Source: Strongylocentrotus droebachiensis (taxonomy: Eukaryota; Echinodermata; Echinoidea; Camarodonta; Strongylocentrotidae). From it: a stretch of 64,000 nucleotides of DNA. Each line of letters starts with the position of its first letter. Position 1 is the first letter of the stretch. A model generated the notes under the pieces. That model saw nothing but the letters and a program-made list of their open reading frames with translations. It made no database searches and was not told the DNA's origin. The DNA is taken from assembly GCA_035222895.1 (NCBI GenBank), contig JAVYIG010005337.1, positions 62,001 to 126,000 on the forward strand. The letters are read 5' to 3'. Of this stretch, positions 47,601 through 52,570 are shown one piece after another. Made by a program: the position numbers and the translations under genes.

Positions 47601-50600
47601 TCTTATTTATCAATTACATTTTCATTTCTTTGAATAAGATAAAATCGTCAAAATGCGTTCTTCATGATGTAAATTAGAGTCGAAGGTGTAACTGGTTACT
47701 GCACAGAGTCAATGGTCATATATTGTCTCAATCTATCTTCCCTAGATCCATAATGATCAAGGGATCGACACAATTTAAACTTGACATATGGATAGATCAT
47801 TATGGGAGGAGCATTTTATAAAATAATATGATATCGTGTAATGCATTCTTCGTTATGTAAACCAATATCATACGTATCACCTAATTCGTCTAAGTGACGA
47901 ATTAAAGTCTAGTGTTATTTTGTGTTTCTTTCTTTTTTATTTTCTTCTTCTTATTATTATTATAGTCATGTATATATTGTAACTTTTGATTTGTGAGAGT
48001 GATGAATGCCAATACGAGGAATAGCCTTGACAGGTCAATTGCTTTTGCTACTCCCTCACATCCACCTCATCACAGTGTACACATTTTGTCTCATTTGTAT
48101 CATTTGTCTATTTTCTGTACAATGTTGTTTATTTCTGCATACATTGTATTTTGTAATAGATTTGAAATAAATAAATTCAAATATTTTAATTACATCAATG
48201 TCAATGCACACCTGTGCTAATAATGTTGAAATGATGGCTATTTCCTGTCAGATCTTCAAGACAACACAGACAGGGCAGAAGAATGCAAGACTTTAATCCA
48301 TGACAGGCTTCCTGAGGAGAACAGACTCATCTTCACATACATTCTGAAACTACTTAGAGAGGTAAGCTTCTATCAAATACCTTATGAAACTACTTAGAGA
48401 GGTAAACTGATATCACATACCTTATATAACTACTTAGAGAGGAAAGTTTATATCACATACCTTATGGAACTACTTAGAGAGGTAAGCTTCTATCAAATAC
48501 CTTATGGAACTACTTAGAGAGGTAAGCTTCTATCAAATACCTTATGAAACTACTTAGAGAGGTAAGCTTCTATCAAATACCTTATGGAACTACTTAGAGA
48601 GGTAAGCTTCTATCAACTACCTTATGAAACTACTTAGAGAGGTAAACTGATATCACATACCTTATGGAACTACTTAGAGAGGTAAGCTCATATCACATAC
48701 CTTATGGAACTACTTAGAGAGGTAAGCTCATATCACATACCTTATGGAACTACTTAGAGAGGTAAGCTTGAATTACGTACCTTATGAAACTACTTAGAGA
48801 GGAAAGTTGATATCACATACCTTATGGAACTACTTAGAGAGGTAAACTGATATCAGATACCTTATGAACCTACTTAGAGAGGTAAACTGATATCACATAC
48901 CTTATGGAGCTACTTAGAGAGGTAAGCTTATATCACATACCTTATGGAACTACTTAGAGAGGTATTAAAGCTCATATCACATACCTTATGAAACTACTCA
49001 GAGAGGTAAGCTTATATCACATACCTTATTAAACTACTTAGAGAGGTAAACTCATACCACATACCTTATGGAACTACTTAGAGAGGTAAGCTTATATCAC
49101 ATACCTTATGAAACTACTTAGAGAGATAAACTGATATCACATACCTTATGGAACTACTTAGAGAGGTAAACTGATATCAGATACCTTATGAACCTACTTA
49201 GAGAGGTAAACTGATATCACATACCTTATGGAGCTACTTAGAGAGGTAAGCTTATATCACATACCTTATGGAACTACTTAGAGAGGTATTAAAGCTCATA
49301 TCACATACCTTATGAAACTACTCAGAGAGGTAAGCTTATATCACATACCTTATGAAACTACTTAGAGAGGTAAACTCATATCACATACCTTATGGAGCTA
49401 CTTAGAGAGGTAAGCTTATATCACATACCTTATGAAACTACTCAGAGAGGTAAACTGATATCACATACCTTATGAAACTACTTAGAGAGGTATTAAAGCT
49501 CATATCAAATACCTTATGAAACTACTTAGAGAGGTATTAAAGCTCATATCAAATACCTTATGAAACTACTTAGAGAGATAAACTGATATCACATACCTTA
49601 TGGAACTACTTAGAAAGGTATTAAAGCTCATATCACATACCTTATGAAACTACCTAGAGAGGTAAGCTCATATCACATACGTTATGAAACTACTTAGAGA
49701 GGTAAGCTCATATCACATACCTTATGGAACTTATGAAATACCCTTTCCTGATGGTAAACGTGTCCTTCTGACAAAATGTGGTCCATAGGCTAGAAGCATA
49801 TCATTGACCCCCTTTTGATTGACAATCCCATCCCATAACAATTTTTTTCCTTATAATGTACACCCTCACCACTTCCTTTGGACATAGAATGGTACATTGG
49901 TTTACAATGACTTCGGTAGCTTACCAGAAAGGTAGAGGCACAAAAAGATACATCTGGAATGCAAAATGGGGGATTGTTGAAAACCATAATTCGATCACAC
50001 GGAGGTAGAACCACATTGTTTTGGTACAGAGCTGGTAAATACATGTTCTGTCTCGATTAAGCCCAAAGTTATCTTAATTTTCATTCAGATATCTAACCAA
50101 AAAAGAACTTTTAATCAAAGTATTACCGTATTTGCCGGCGTAAAGGCCGCAGTATTTTTGGAAGAGAAAATATCAAAAAGTTGGGGTGCGGCCTATGCGA
50201 CGAAAGAGTACAAAAAAAAAAAAAGTAAGTCAAAACCAGCACGAATTTGCACATATGGGACTAGATCTACGAACGGTACAATAACTACACATTTCCACAC
50301 ATCTTACCGACAATTTTATCTTGCATTGTTGACATGAAGACGAAAATAAACTTCCAAAAACAACATCTGCCGATAGATCTTGATCTTAGTTCGTGCCGAT
50401 GCATTGCAAAAGTAAAAGAAGGGCCCGTTTATCGTAGCTGCGGCGAAGTATCTAGCACGCGAAGTCACTATTTTGAATCCTTCAATACACAAGAGAGAGG
50501 CGCAATGTATACATCACAAAAAAATACATAAGCTATCATCAGTGCGTGATGGCCGAGCGGTTTAAGGCAGTGACTTTAGTCAAATCATAATTTGTACGCA

Positions 50601-51797
50601 AGAGATCAAATCCCGACTTAGACAATTTTTTTTTTTTTTTTTTTTTTTTTTAATGTCAAAATCGGGGGTGCGGCCTTATCGCCGGCAAATACGGTATGCC
50701 TTTTGCCCTCCAGACATGTCTTGATATGCCACTTCCTTTCGCTAAGGTACTCTAATAGATGGTTCAAAGTTACCATATATACTAGAGAAGGTTGAGTTCT
50801 GGTGAAGATCAGAAAAAATCTGTAAGAGTTGTCATTCTTTTTATGCCTCCGTAAACGAAGTAGCCAGAGGCTTTATGTTTTTTGGTTGTCTGCCTGTCTG
50901 TTCCGTTCTCGTGATCGTGTTATCTCAAGAACCAATTGGTGGATTCCTGCCAAACATAGGTCATGTATGTATCTGGCAGAGCCAATGAACTGATTAGATT
51001 TGGGGGTCACGAGGTCAAAGGTCACAGGAATGATGTATGCAAAAATAGCTTGTAATTGCATTATCATTAGTACCAATGGAGGGATAACCATCAAACTCAA
51101 ACATATATGTTTCTTGCAGAGCCAATGAACTGAGTATATTAGGGGTCATGAGGTCATGGGGCTCATTATATGTTTGCAAATATAGCTTGTGAACGCATTC
51201 TCATTAGAACTGACGGATGGAATACTATCAAACTCAAGACATGTATGTATCTTGCAGGGCCAATAAAATGATTATATTTTTGGGTTATGAGGTCAAAGGG
51301 TCATACATGTACTGTATATGAAAAATAGCTTTTAATCACAATATTCTGAGAATCTGTTAAAAACAAATTTGAATTTGAAAAATTGCTTCTGTTTTTGTTT
51401 GTAAAATCCATGTGGATCCATCTAGTTTTGTCATGTTGAAAGAATATCATTGGAGAAATATACGCTGAAAAGGATCACTCTCCCAAATTTCTTATACCTT
51501 CTTTTCTTTTCGCTCCTACTTCATTTTGAAAAGGTATCCTGTCTTAGCAGTGAAAACCAAATGTCTGACTCCAACCTGGCCATCGTGTTTGGTCCTAACT
51601 TGGTATGGTCTCGAGATGCATCCGCTTCACTCTCGGCTATGGCTCAGATCAACTCCTTCATCGCCACCATACTCTTCAACTATGAGCACATCTTTCCAAA
51701 CATCACCGACGCAGCAACCATGTCGGAGAGAACCGATGGAGATGGAGCTAATGAAAAAGAACTCACTTCAAAGGAGGACAAAACGGCAGAAGAGTAA
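26472..51797 (+). CDS. ARHGAP1: Rho GTPase-activating protein 1-like (CRAL-TRIO/BCH + RhoGAP), 11 coding exons
   Basis: The coding segments are 26472-26667, 27670-27819, 29475-29562, 30400-30531, 37577-37762, 39012-39143, 40658-40731, 42532-42609, 44696-44824, 48252-48361 and 51534-51797. All have GT-AG borders and compatible phases, giving 512 codons plus stop. Residues 1-100 are acidic and low in complexity. Residues of about 100-260 form the Sec14-like BCH domain (GRKLIFINCSRFPPS, YKKNLKALYIVHPSQ). Residues of about 285-470 form the RhoGAP domain (QQFGVSL, EGLFRR, FFRELPEP, NLAIVFGPNL). The likely arginine finger is R328; K365, R369 and N439 match other conserved catalytic or switch-binding positions. 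Family members stimulate GTP hydrolysis by Cdc42 and RhoA, and the BCH domain binds small GTPases and membranes. Human ARHGAP1 is 439 aa, so this one is longer at the N terminus and has an acidic C-terminal tail. ARHGAP8 shares this architecture, so the gene may be the single invertebrate ARHGAP1/8 orthologue. Confidence 0.9.
27670..27819 (+). CDS. ARHGAP1: ARHGAP1-like exon 2
   Basis: The acceptor is TGTAG|AACTT and the donor GGAG|GTAGGT. Entry and exit are both phase 1. The exon encodes an acidic linker ending YEDIAKHNIIQVGG, which resembles the stretch just before the BCH domain in human ARHGAP1. Intron 2 follows (about 1.65 kb) and contains two tRNA-derived SINEs. Confidence 0.85.
28050..28255 (+). 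mobile_element. tRNA-derived SINE (intron 2)
   Basis: The body phrase GGTAAGGCATTAATCCTCAT followed by TACCAGGTCCCTCGGAGAGG is shared with 52325-52525. A B-box-like GGTCCCTGGTTCAAAACC is seen; the A box is eroded. Confidence 0.8.
28466..28770 (+). mobile_element. tRNA-derived SINE (intron 2)
   Basis: B box GGGTTCGATCCC at 28526-28537, then the SINE body (TTTGGCAAGGCATTAATCTA, TTTACCACTCCATACCCAGG) and a 3' part CTGATGACCATGGGCAATAG then TCTGTAAAGTGCTT. It shares its body with 42125-42440. Confidence 0.8.
29475..29562 (+). CDS. ARHGAP1: ARHGAP1-like exon 3 (start of CRAL-TRIO/BCH)
   Basis: The acceptor is ATGTAG|GAGACG and the donor CTTGG|GTGAGT, phase 1 in and phase 2 out. It encodes DDSAGRKLIFINCSRFPPSK and then NQMRLLG. 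The first beta strand and the FPP motif of the BCH domain are recognisable against human ARHGAP1. Confidence 0.9.
29655..29775. repeat. GGGGGCTCTTTT-type repeat, reverse orientation
   Basis: AAATGCCCAAAAGAGCCCCT and AGCCCCCGAAAAATAAATAT are the reverse complement of 40070-40255 (GGGGGCTCTTTTGGGCATTT). Confidence 0.7.
30400..30531 (+). CDS. ARHGAP1: ARHGAP1-like exon 4 (CRAL-TRIO/BCH)
   Basis: The acceptor is CAACAG|GTACATG and the donor GAGAAA|GTAAGT, phase 2 at both ends. It encodes YMKDTLNKYVENDYSLVIF and the following helix WKFLVEAYKNLERK, a clear match to the central BCH domain. The next intron is the largest in the gene (about 7.0 kb, 30532-37576) and is filled with fold-back and SINE-like repeats. 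Confidence 0.92.
30697..31095. mobile_element. Fold-back element, family D (intron 4)
   Basis: The left end AAAGATAAACTTGAGTTCTG pairs with CAGAACTCAAGTTTATCTTT at the right. Inside it shares CATCTTTCTGTGTA and TGACTCCAGAACCTTGCA with 38357-38737. Confidence 0.85.
31190..31545. mobile_element. Dispersed repeat, family E, reverse orientation (intron 4)
   Basis: The reverse complement matches 7413-7790. Shared phrases include CTAACTGTAAATTCTCCCAA and TTAATTGTACAGCTAGCATT. It lies in intron 4. Confidence 0.8.
31546..32776. other. AT-rich part of intron 4, no element recognised
   Basis: Long T/A-rich sequence with ATTTATTTAT-type runs (31980-32170). No coding or RNA feature. Confidence 0.4.
32777..32925. 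mobile_element. Fold-back MITE, family A (intron 4)
   Basis: GTGTTTCACAAAACTTGTCA to GGCTTTGTGAAACGGGTCCC, about 150 bp. It lies in intron 4 of the ARHGAP1-like gene. Confidence 0.9.
33127..33272. mobile_element. Fold-back MITE, family A (intron 4)
   Basis: Begins CCAGGGGGGCATTTGACAAA and ends AGGCTTTGTGAAAAAAGTG. The left end carries TTTGACAAA instead of TTTCACAAA, so the terminal pairing is weakened. Confidence 0.88.
33382..33960. mobile_element. Terminal-inverted-repeat element of about 580 bp (intron 4)
   Basis: The left end CATATCATTGGTGGGTTGAC continues AAAACCTTG. The right end GTTTTGTCAGACAACCAACG then ATATG is its near complement. The inside has repeated 'cctcgtaactca/cttgtaactca' phrases. 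No transposase. Confidence 0.8.
34330..34480. mobile_element. Probable LINE 3' tail fragment (intron 4)
   Basis: Begins with (GTTCA)n: GAGTTCAGTTCAGTTCAGTT, followed by TTATTTTTCATTTCC. A similar tail, CAAGTTCAAGTTCAAGTTCA, is at 37150-37170. Such short tail repeats are typical of non-LTR 3' ends, here in reverse orientation. Confidence 0.45.
34800..35120. repeat. Degenerate 12/24-bp repeat TTGGACCAARTGGNA (intron 4)
   Basis: The phrases TGGACCAAATTGGTA, TTGGACTAAATGGGT, TTGGACCAACGCGGTAATGG, ACCAAGTGGCAAAAAT and TTGGACAAAGTGGCAATTAG recur with the spacing of a decayed tandem repeat of about 24 bp. Confidence 0.75.
35832..36034. mobile_element. Fold-back MITE, about 200 bp (intron 4)
   Basis: CAGTGCGTCCCAGAAAAAAC, then GAAACCGAGAATTATCGATG, pairs with CATCGATAATTCTGGTTTCG then ACGCACTG at the right. 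Its left end matches 59708-59770. Confidence 0.88.
36644..36715. mobile_element. Fold-back MITE, family C, truncated
   Basis: GGGCCCTGTCTTATAAACAG, then TTGCGATTAATCGCAAG. Only the left half is kept. Confidence 0.65.
37279..37428. mobile_element. Fold-back MITE, family A (intron 4)
   Basis: GGGGGGCGTGTCACAAAACT to GGCTTTGTGAAACAGGTCCC, sitting about 150 bp before exon 5. Confidence 0.9.
37577..37762 (+). CDS. ARHGAP1: ARHGAP1-like exon 5 (core of CRAL-TRIO/BCH)
   Basis: The acceptor is TTGTAG|GTACAAG and the donor CCAAAG|GTATTT, phase 2 at both ends. The donor is weaker than the others because it lacks the consensus A/G-A-G-T. The exon encodes YKKNLKALYIVHPSQIVK, then the strand VTYIHFLSELGETID. 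YKKNLKALYIVHP is the most conserved block of the family. Confidence 0.93.
37784..38055 (+). mobile_element. tRNA-derived SINE (intron 5) with (ATT)n tail
   Basis: A-box-like GTGGATGAGTGGATACG, B box GCAGTTCGAGTCCC, body ATTTGCCACTCTCCACCCAG, a 3' part GCGCTATATAAGAATCCAAT and an (ATT)n tail at 38040-38055. It starts about 22 bp after the exon 5 donor. Confidence 0.9.
38075..38356 (+). mobile_element. Second tRNA-derived SINE type (intron 5)
   Basis: Head with AAAGGTCGTGGCTTTGATCC, body CCTGCAAGGTCACTGACATG and AACATAAGAAAAAGGGGATC. Its 3' part recurs alone at 13485-13670. It follows the previous SINE directly. Confidence 0.75.
38357..38737. mobile_element. Fold-back element, family D (intron 5)
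   Basis: The left end AAAGAGAAGGTTGAGTACTG pairs imperfectly with CCAGAACTCAACCTTATCTT at the right. About 380 bp and non-coding. Confidence 0.85.
39012..39143 (+). CDS. ARHGAP1: ARHGAP1-like exon 6 (linker to RhoGAP)
   Basis: The acceptor is GAATAG|TCATG and the donor GAGTT|GTGAGT, phase 2 at both ends. It encodes the end of the BCH domain, a Ser/Thr/Lys-rich linker and QQFGVSLE, the conserved entry to the RhoGAP domain. The proline-rich SH3-binding stretch found here in human ARHGAP1 is not visible. Confidence 0.85.
39180..39329. mobile_element. Fold-back MITE, family A (intron 6)
   Basis: Starts about 36 bp after the exon 6 donor. Its ends and body match the family closely (GGGGGTGTTTCACAAAACTT ... 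CTTTGTGAAACTGGTCCC). Confidence 0.9.
39361..39510. mobile_element. Fold-back MITE, family A, strongly diverged copy
   Basis: CAGGGCCCTGTTTCACCAAA, then GCTACTGAAATCCTTACATT and TGATTGGC, ending ATGAATCGGGACCCTC. The same layout but many changes suggest an older copy. It lies about 30 bp after the younger copy at 39180-39329. Confidence 0.75.
39650..39813. mobile_element. Fold-back MITE, family A (intron 6)
   Basis: The left border is a run of about 20 G (39653-39672), then TTCACAAAAATTGTCATCAG. The right end is GGCTTTGTGAAACAGGTCCC. It is the third copy in 650 bp of intron 6. Confidence 0.9.
40070..40255. repeat. GGGGGCTCTTTT-type repeat (intron 6)
   Basis: AATATTTATTTTTCGGGGGC, then GGGGGCTCTTTTCTGATTTT and GGGGGCTCTTTTGGGCATTT. 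The inverse copy is at 29655-29775. Confidence 0.7.
40634..40653 (+). repeat. (CT)n microsatellite serving as the polypyrimidine tract of exon 7
   Basis: Ten CT pairs directly precede ACAG|CTTGAG. No other pyrimidine tract lies at this acceptor. Confidence 0.9.
40658..40731 (+). CDS. ARHGAP1: ARHGAP1-like exon 7 (RhoGAP helix A)
   Basis: The acceptor is preceded by a pure CT run (40634-40653) followed by ACAG. The donor is AAATG|GTGAGC, phase 2 in and phase 1 out. It encodes LRENGAEGPIPKVVRETVEY, the IP..V....YL signature at the start of RhoGAP domains. Confidence 0.9.
40732..42124 (+). other. Intron 7, part without a recognised element
   Basis: A small palindrome lies around 40796-40890 (GAGAGGCCTGGCTGTTTTAT, GGGGACGTGCACATCC / GTGCACGTCCCCTAGAGCC). 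A tandem phrase 'agatggtttagctagtg' is at 41520-41570. Otherwise AT-rich, nothing supported. Confidence 0.5.
42125..42440 (+). mobile_element. tRNA-derived SINE (intron 7)
   Basis: Head TAGTCGAGTGGATATGTC, B box GCGGTTCAAGTCCC, body TTTGCCACTCTCCACCCAGG and a 3' part GTAAAGCGATTTGAGAG. It ends about 90 bp before exon 8. Confidence 0.88.
42532..42609 (+). CDS. ARHGAP1: ARHGAP1-like exon 8 (arginine finger)
   Basis: The acceptor is GCTGCAG|GTTTG and the donor AGAG|GTAAGC, phase 1 at both ends. It encodes GLRTEGLFRRCPNAITVKKV. GLFRR carries the catalytic arginine finger of RhoGAPs, most likely R328 by alignment to the conserved G-[IL]-[FY]-R pattern. Confidence 0.93.
43655..43870 (+). mobile_element. 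tRNA-derived SINE with intact-looking A and B boxes (intron 8)
   Basis: A box TTGGCTCAGTCAGTAGAGC and B box GTGGGTTCGAACCCCCGCC at about the normal tRNA spacing, then a non-tRNA body (GACGGGAGTTGCTGCTACCT). It is the best preserved polymerase III head in the window. Confidence 0.85.
43901..44653. mobile_element. Terminal-inverted-repeat element ending 43 bp before exon 9
   Basis: The left end TTAACCCTATTTTAACTGGG pairs with CCCAGTTAACATAGGGTTAA at the right. Inner copies GGGGTCAATTTGACCCCCC flank both sides. The body (ATCGCCGCGAAAATTTGCAT, TTTCGGGCTGACATGCAAAG) is shared with 52571-53371. Confidence 0.9.
44696..44824 (+). CDS. ARHGAP1: ARHGAP1-like exon 9 (RhoGAP core)
   Basis: The acceptor is unusual: CCTTTAAAAAG|GTGATCC, with five purines before the AG. 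The donor is CACA|GTAAGT, phase 1 at both ends. It encodes VPALLLKAFFRELPEPIMTF, containing the conserved Lys (K365) and Arg (R369) of the LK.FLRELPEPL motif. The right end of a terminal-inverted-repeat element stops about 43 bp before the exon. Confidence 0.92.
46430..46660. mobile_element. Dispersed repeat, family F, inside a larger element
   Basis: Third copy (TAGCAATGTCCTCGTATTCA ... GTCAGACACTATTGAGTGAC). It lies within the terminal-inverted-repeat element at 45196-47885, just upstream of the LINE endonuclease relic. Confidence 0.8.
46676..47408 (+). pseudogene. Non-LTR retrotransposon endonuclease relic
   Basis: Consecutive frames read NIDYHFSILHFNSRSLNNIV, CIDFSETWINDSTPLLFN, GYSFIHSNRRVGKSGGVGLL, NIIVGVIYRTPQSNINDFIP and QVYIMGEFNIDLVKF. 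ILHFNSRSL, SETW, GGGV-like SGGVGLLV, GVIYR.P and MG(E/D)FNIDL are the landmark motifs of the apurinic-type endonuclease of CR1/L2-like LINEs. At least two frameshifts or stops break it. Downstream reverse transcriptase is not present. MGEFNIDL has Glu where Asp is usual. Confidence 0.85.
47886..48190 (+). other. Intron 9, probable LINE 3' tail
   Basis: AT-rich sequence ending ATTTGAAATAAATAAATTCA at about 48160-48180, a tail resembling those near 14030 and 22440. The 3' end of intron 9 follows. Confidence 0.4.
48252..48361 (+). CDS. ARHGAP1: ARHGAP1-like exon 10
   Basis: The acceptor is CCTGTCAG|ATCTTC and the donor TTAGAGAG|GTAAGC, phase 1 in and phase 0 out. It encodes AEECKTLIHDRLPEENRLIF and ends TYILKLLRE, the helix before the NLAIVFGPN motif. 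The last 25 or so bases of this exon and the first dozen bases of the intron are repeated more than 30 times directly downstream. I chose the first donor because it alone keeps the frame open into exon 11. Confidence 0.9.
48362..49735 (+). repeat. 40/44-bp minisatellite derived from the exon 10/intron 10 splice junction
   Basis: About 33 full units and one partial follow the true donor. The first 15 are exactly 40 bp; later ones are mixed with 44-bp units carrying an extra 'ttaa' (ggtattaaag). Each unit contains a copy of the exon 10 end (AACTACTTAGAGAG) and the start of the intron (GTAAGCT or GTAAACT, then a tatcacatac-like stretch). Including the true site, 16 units start GGTAAGC and about 30 keep AGAG|GT. 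Two have GGAAAG and two GATAAA, which destroy the GT. A 204-bp block at 48841-49044 recurs at 49165-49368. Confidence 0.95.
49736..50124 (+). other. Intron 10, no feature seen
   Basis: Unique-looking sequence between the minisatellite and the next MITE. No supported feature. Confidence 0.3.
50125..50695. mobile_element. Fold-back element with a tRNA-like insert (intron 10)
   Basis: The left end TACCGTATTTGCCGGCGTAA continues AGGCCGCA. The right end TGCGGCCTTATCGCCGGCAA continues ATACGGTA. These are near-perfect inverted repeats. At 50545-50620 is GATGGCCGAGCGGTTTAAGG, a tRNA-Leu/Ser-like A-box region, followed by AGATCAAATCCCGACT as a decayed B box. Confidence 0.85.
50860..51320. repeat. Three tandem units of about 130 bp with GGTCANNNGGTCA motifs (intron 10)
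   Basis: GGCAGAGCCAATGAACTGAT, then GGGGTCACGAGGTCAAAGGT, recurs as GCAGAGCCAATGAACTGAGT (about 51117) and GCAGGGCCAATAAAATGATT (about 51256). Each is followed by a version of GTCATGAGGTCA. Confidence 0.85.
51534..51797 (+). CDS. ARHGAP1: ARHGAP1-like exon 11 (terminal coding exon)
   Basis: The acceptor is TTTTGAAAAG|GTATCC, phase 0, purine-rich next to the AG but with a good pyrimidine run 15-45 bases upstream. It encodes VSCLSSENQMSDSNLAIVF and GPNLVWSRD, containing the conserved Asn N439 of the RhoGAP fold. Then come the last helices and an acidic Glu/Lys/Thr-rich tail of about 35 residues. The stop codon is TAA at 51795-51797. Confidence 0.93.
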   Translation, partial: VSCLSSENQMSDSNLAIVFGPNLVWSRDASASLSAMAQINSFIATILFNYEHIFPNITDAATMSERTDGDGANEKELTSKEDKTAEE

Positions 51798-52215
51798 CTC
51801 TATCATTGTATCCTGACACCAAAACTAATAACATACACTTGAAGAATATTTATTTGTAAAAATATACTCTAGAAAAAGTACAAGGTATTAAAAATGGAAA
51901 TTTGATTGTAGACAAAACCAAAATGAGTAGCTTATTTTTAGCAGGTTTTTGGCATGCATGTGCATGTATATACATATATATATGTAAGCTAGTGACTCAG
52001 GTTCAATTCCTTGACGGGCTTTTTTTGAACCTTTACAAAGAATTCAAAAAGAGAGGAAGCCATGGGGAATAGAGCTACACACCATTATTCCCTTGTTTTA
52101 ATTTCTCACAATTGTGTTTTTATTTGTATTTCCAAGAGAGAGCATTCCTCCTACCATTCCAACCCTGCCTCTCTTTGTTGGATAGACAATGAATAAAGCT
52201 ATTTAGCCGTTGAAA
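51798..52215 (+). other. ARHGAP1: 3' UTR of the ARHGAP1-like gene with polyadenylation signal
   Basis: AATAAA at 52192-52197 is the first canonical signal after the stop codon, so cleavage is expected near 52210-52220. A perfect 19-bp inverted repeat and a SINE follow immediately, which supports the transcript ending here. Longer alternative 3' ends cannot be excluded. Confidence 0.55.
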
Positions 52216-52238
52216 GGGTGTCAAAAGATTTATTCTCA

Positions 52239-52300
52239 ATGCCCTTGTAAAATGGAGTTTCCAAACATATTTCGAAGCTCCATTTTACAAGGGCATGTGG
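52239..52300. repeat. Perfect 19-bp inverted repeat just past the poly(A) signal
   Basis: ATGCCCTTGTAAAATGGAG and CTCCATTTTACAAGGGCAT are separated by about 20 bases. Confidence 0.9.
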
Positions 52301-52324
52301 AAAAAGTGAATTTATCATAATCAT

Positions 52325-52525
52325 ACATGAGGAGGCGCGATAGCTCAGTCGGTGGAGCAGTGGTCTCGTAATCCCAGGTTTGAAACCATGGCGATGCGCT
52401 AGTGCCCTTTGGTAAGGCATTAATCCTCATTACCAGGTCCCTCGGAGAGGACCTAAAGCCATCGGTCTTCTGGTTGCTTACTAACAAGCATTTATTGCTT
52501 TCTTTAATAGCTGTCAGGTTAAATA
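52325..52525 (+). mobile_element. tRNA-derived SINE with good A box
   Basis: GGCGCGATAGCTCAGTCGGT, then GGAGCAGTGG, is a near-canonical A-box region. The B box GGTTTGAAACC is weaker. The body AAGGCATTAATCCTCATTAC is shared with 28050-28255. Confidence 0.85.
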
Positions 52526-52570
52526 ACCACCACTATCATATATATCATATTTTAACATTGTATGATTACC

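Larger units (their letters stand above)
45196..47885. mobile_element. 2.7-kb terminal-inverted-repeat element in intron 9
   Basis: The left end AATTAGGTGATACGTATGA and the right end TCATACGTATCACCTAATT are exact inverted repeats. The left end also forms a local palindrome (AGGTGATACGTATGAAATAT then ACGTATCACCT). The body holds family F sequence and a LINE endonuclease relic, so it is a composite. No DNA transposase is seen. Confidence 0.75.

Noticed and set aside
48362..49735. CRISPR-like appearance of regularly spaced 40-bp repeats
   Set aside because: The units are contiguous with no unique spacers, the DNA is animal intron, and the unit is clearly derived from the exon 10 junction.
50545..50620. 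A tRNA-Leu or tRNA-Ser gene
   Set aside because: Only the D-arm region is well kept; the B box is decayed and it sits inside a fold-back element.
51450..51533. In-frame extension of exon 11 upstream of 51534
   Set aside because: The RhoGAP alignment resumes exactly at 51534 after AG, the upstream part is pyrimidine-rich intron, and phase 0 matches exon 10.
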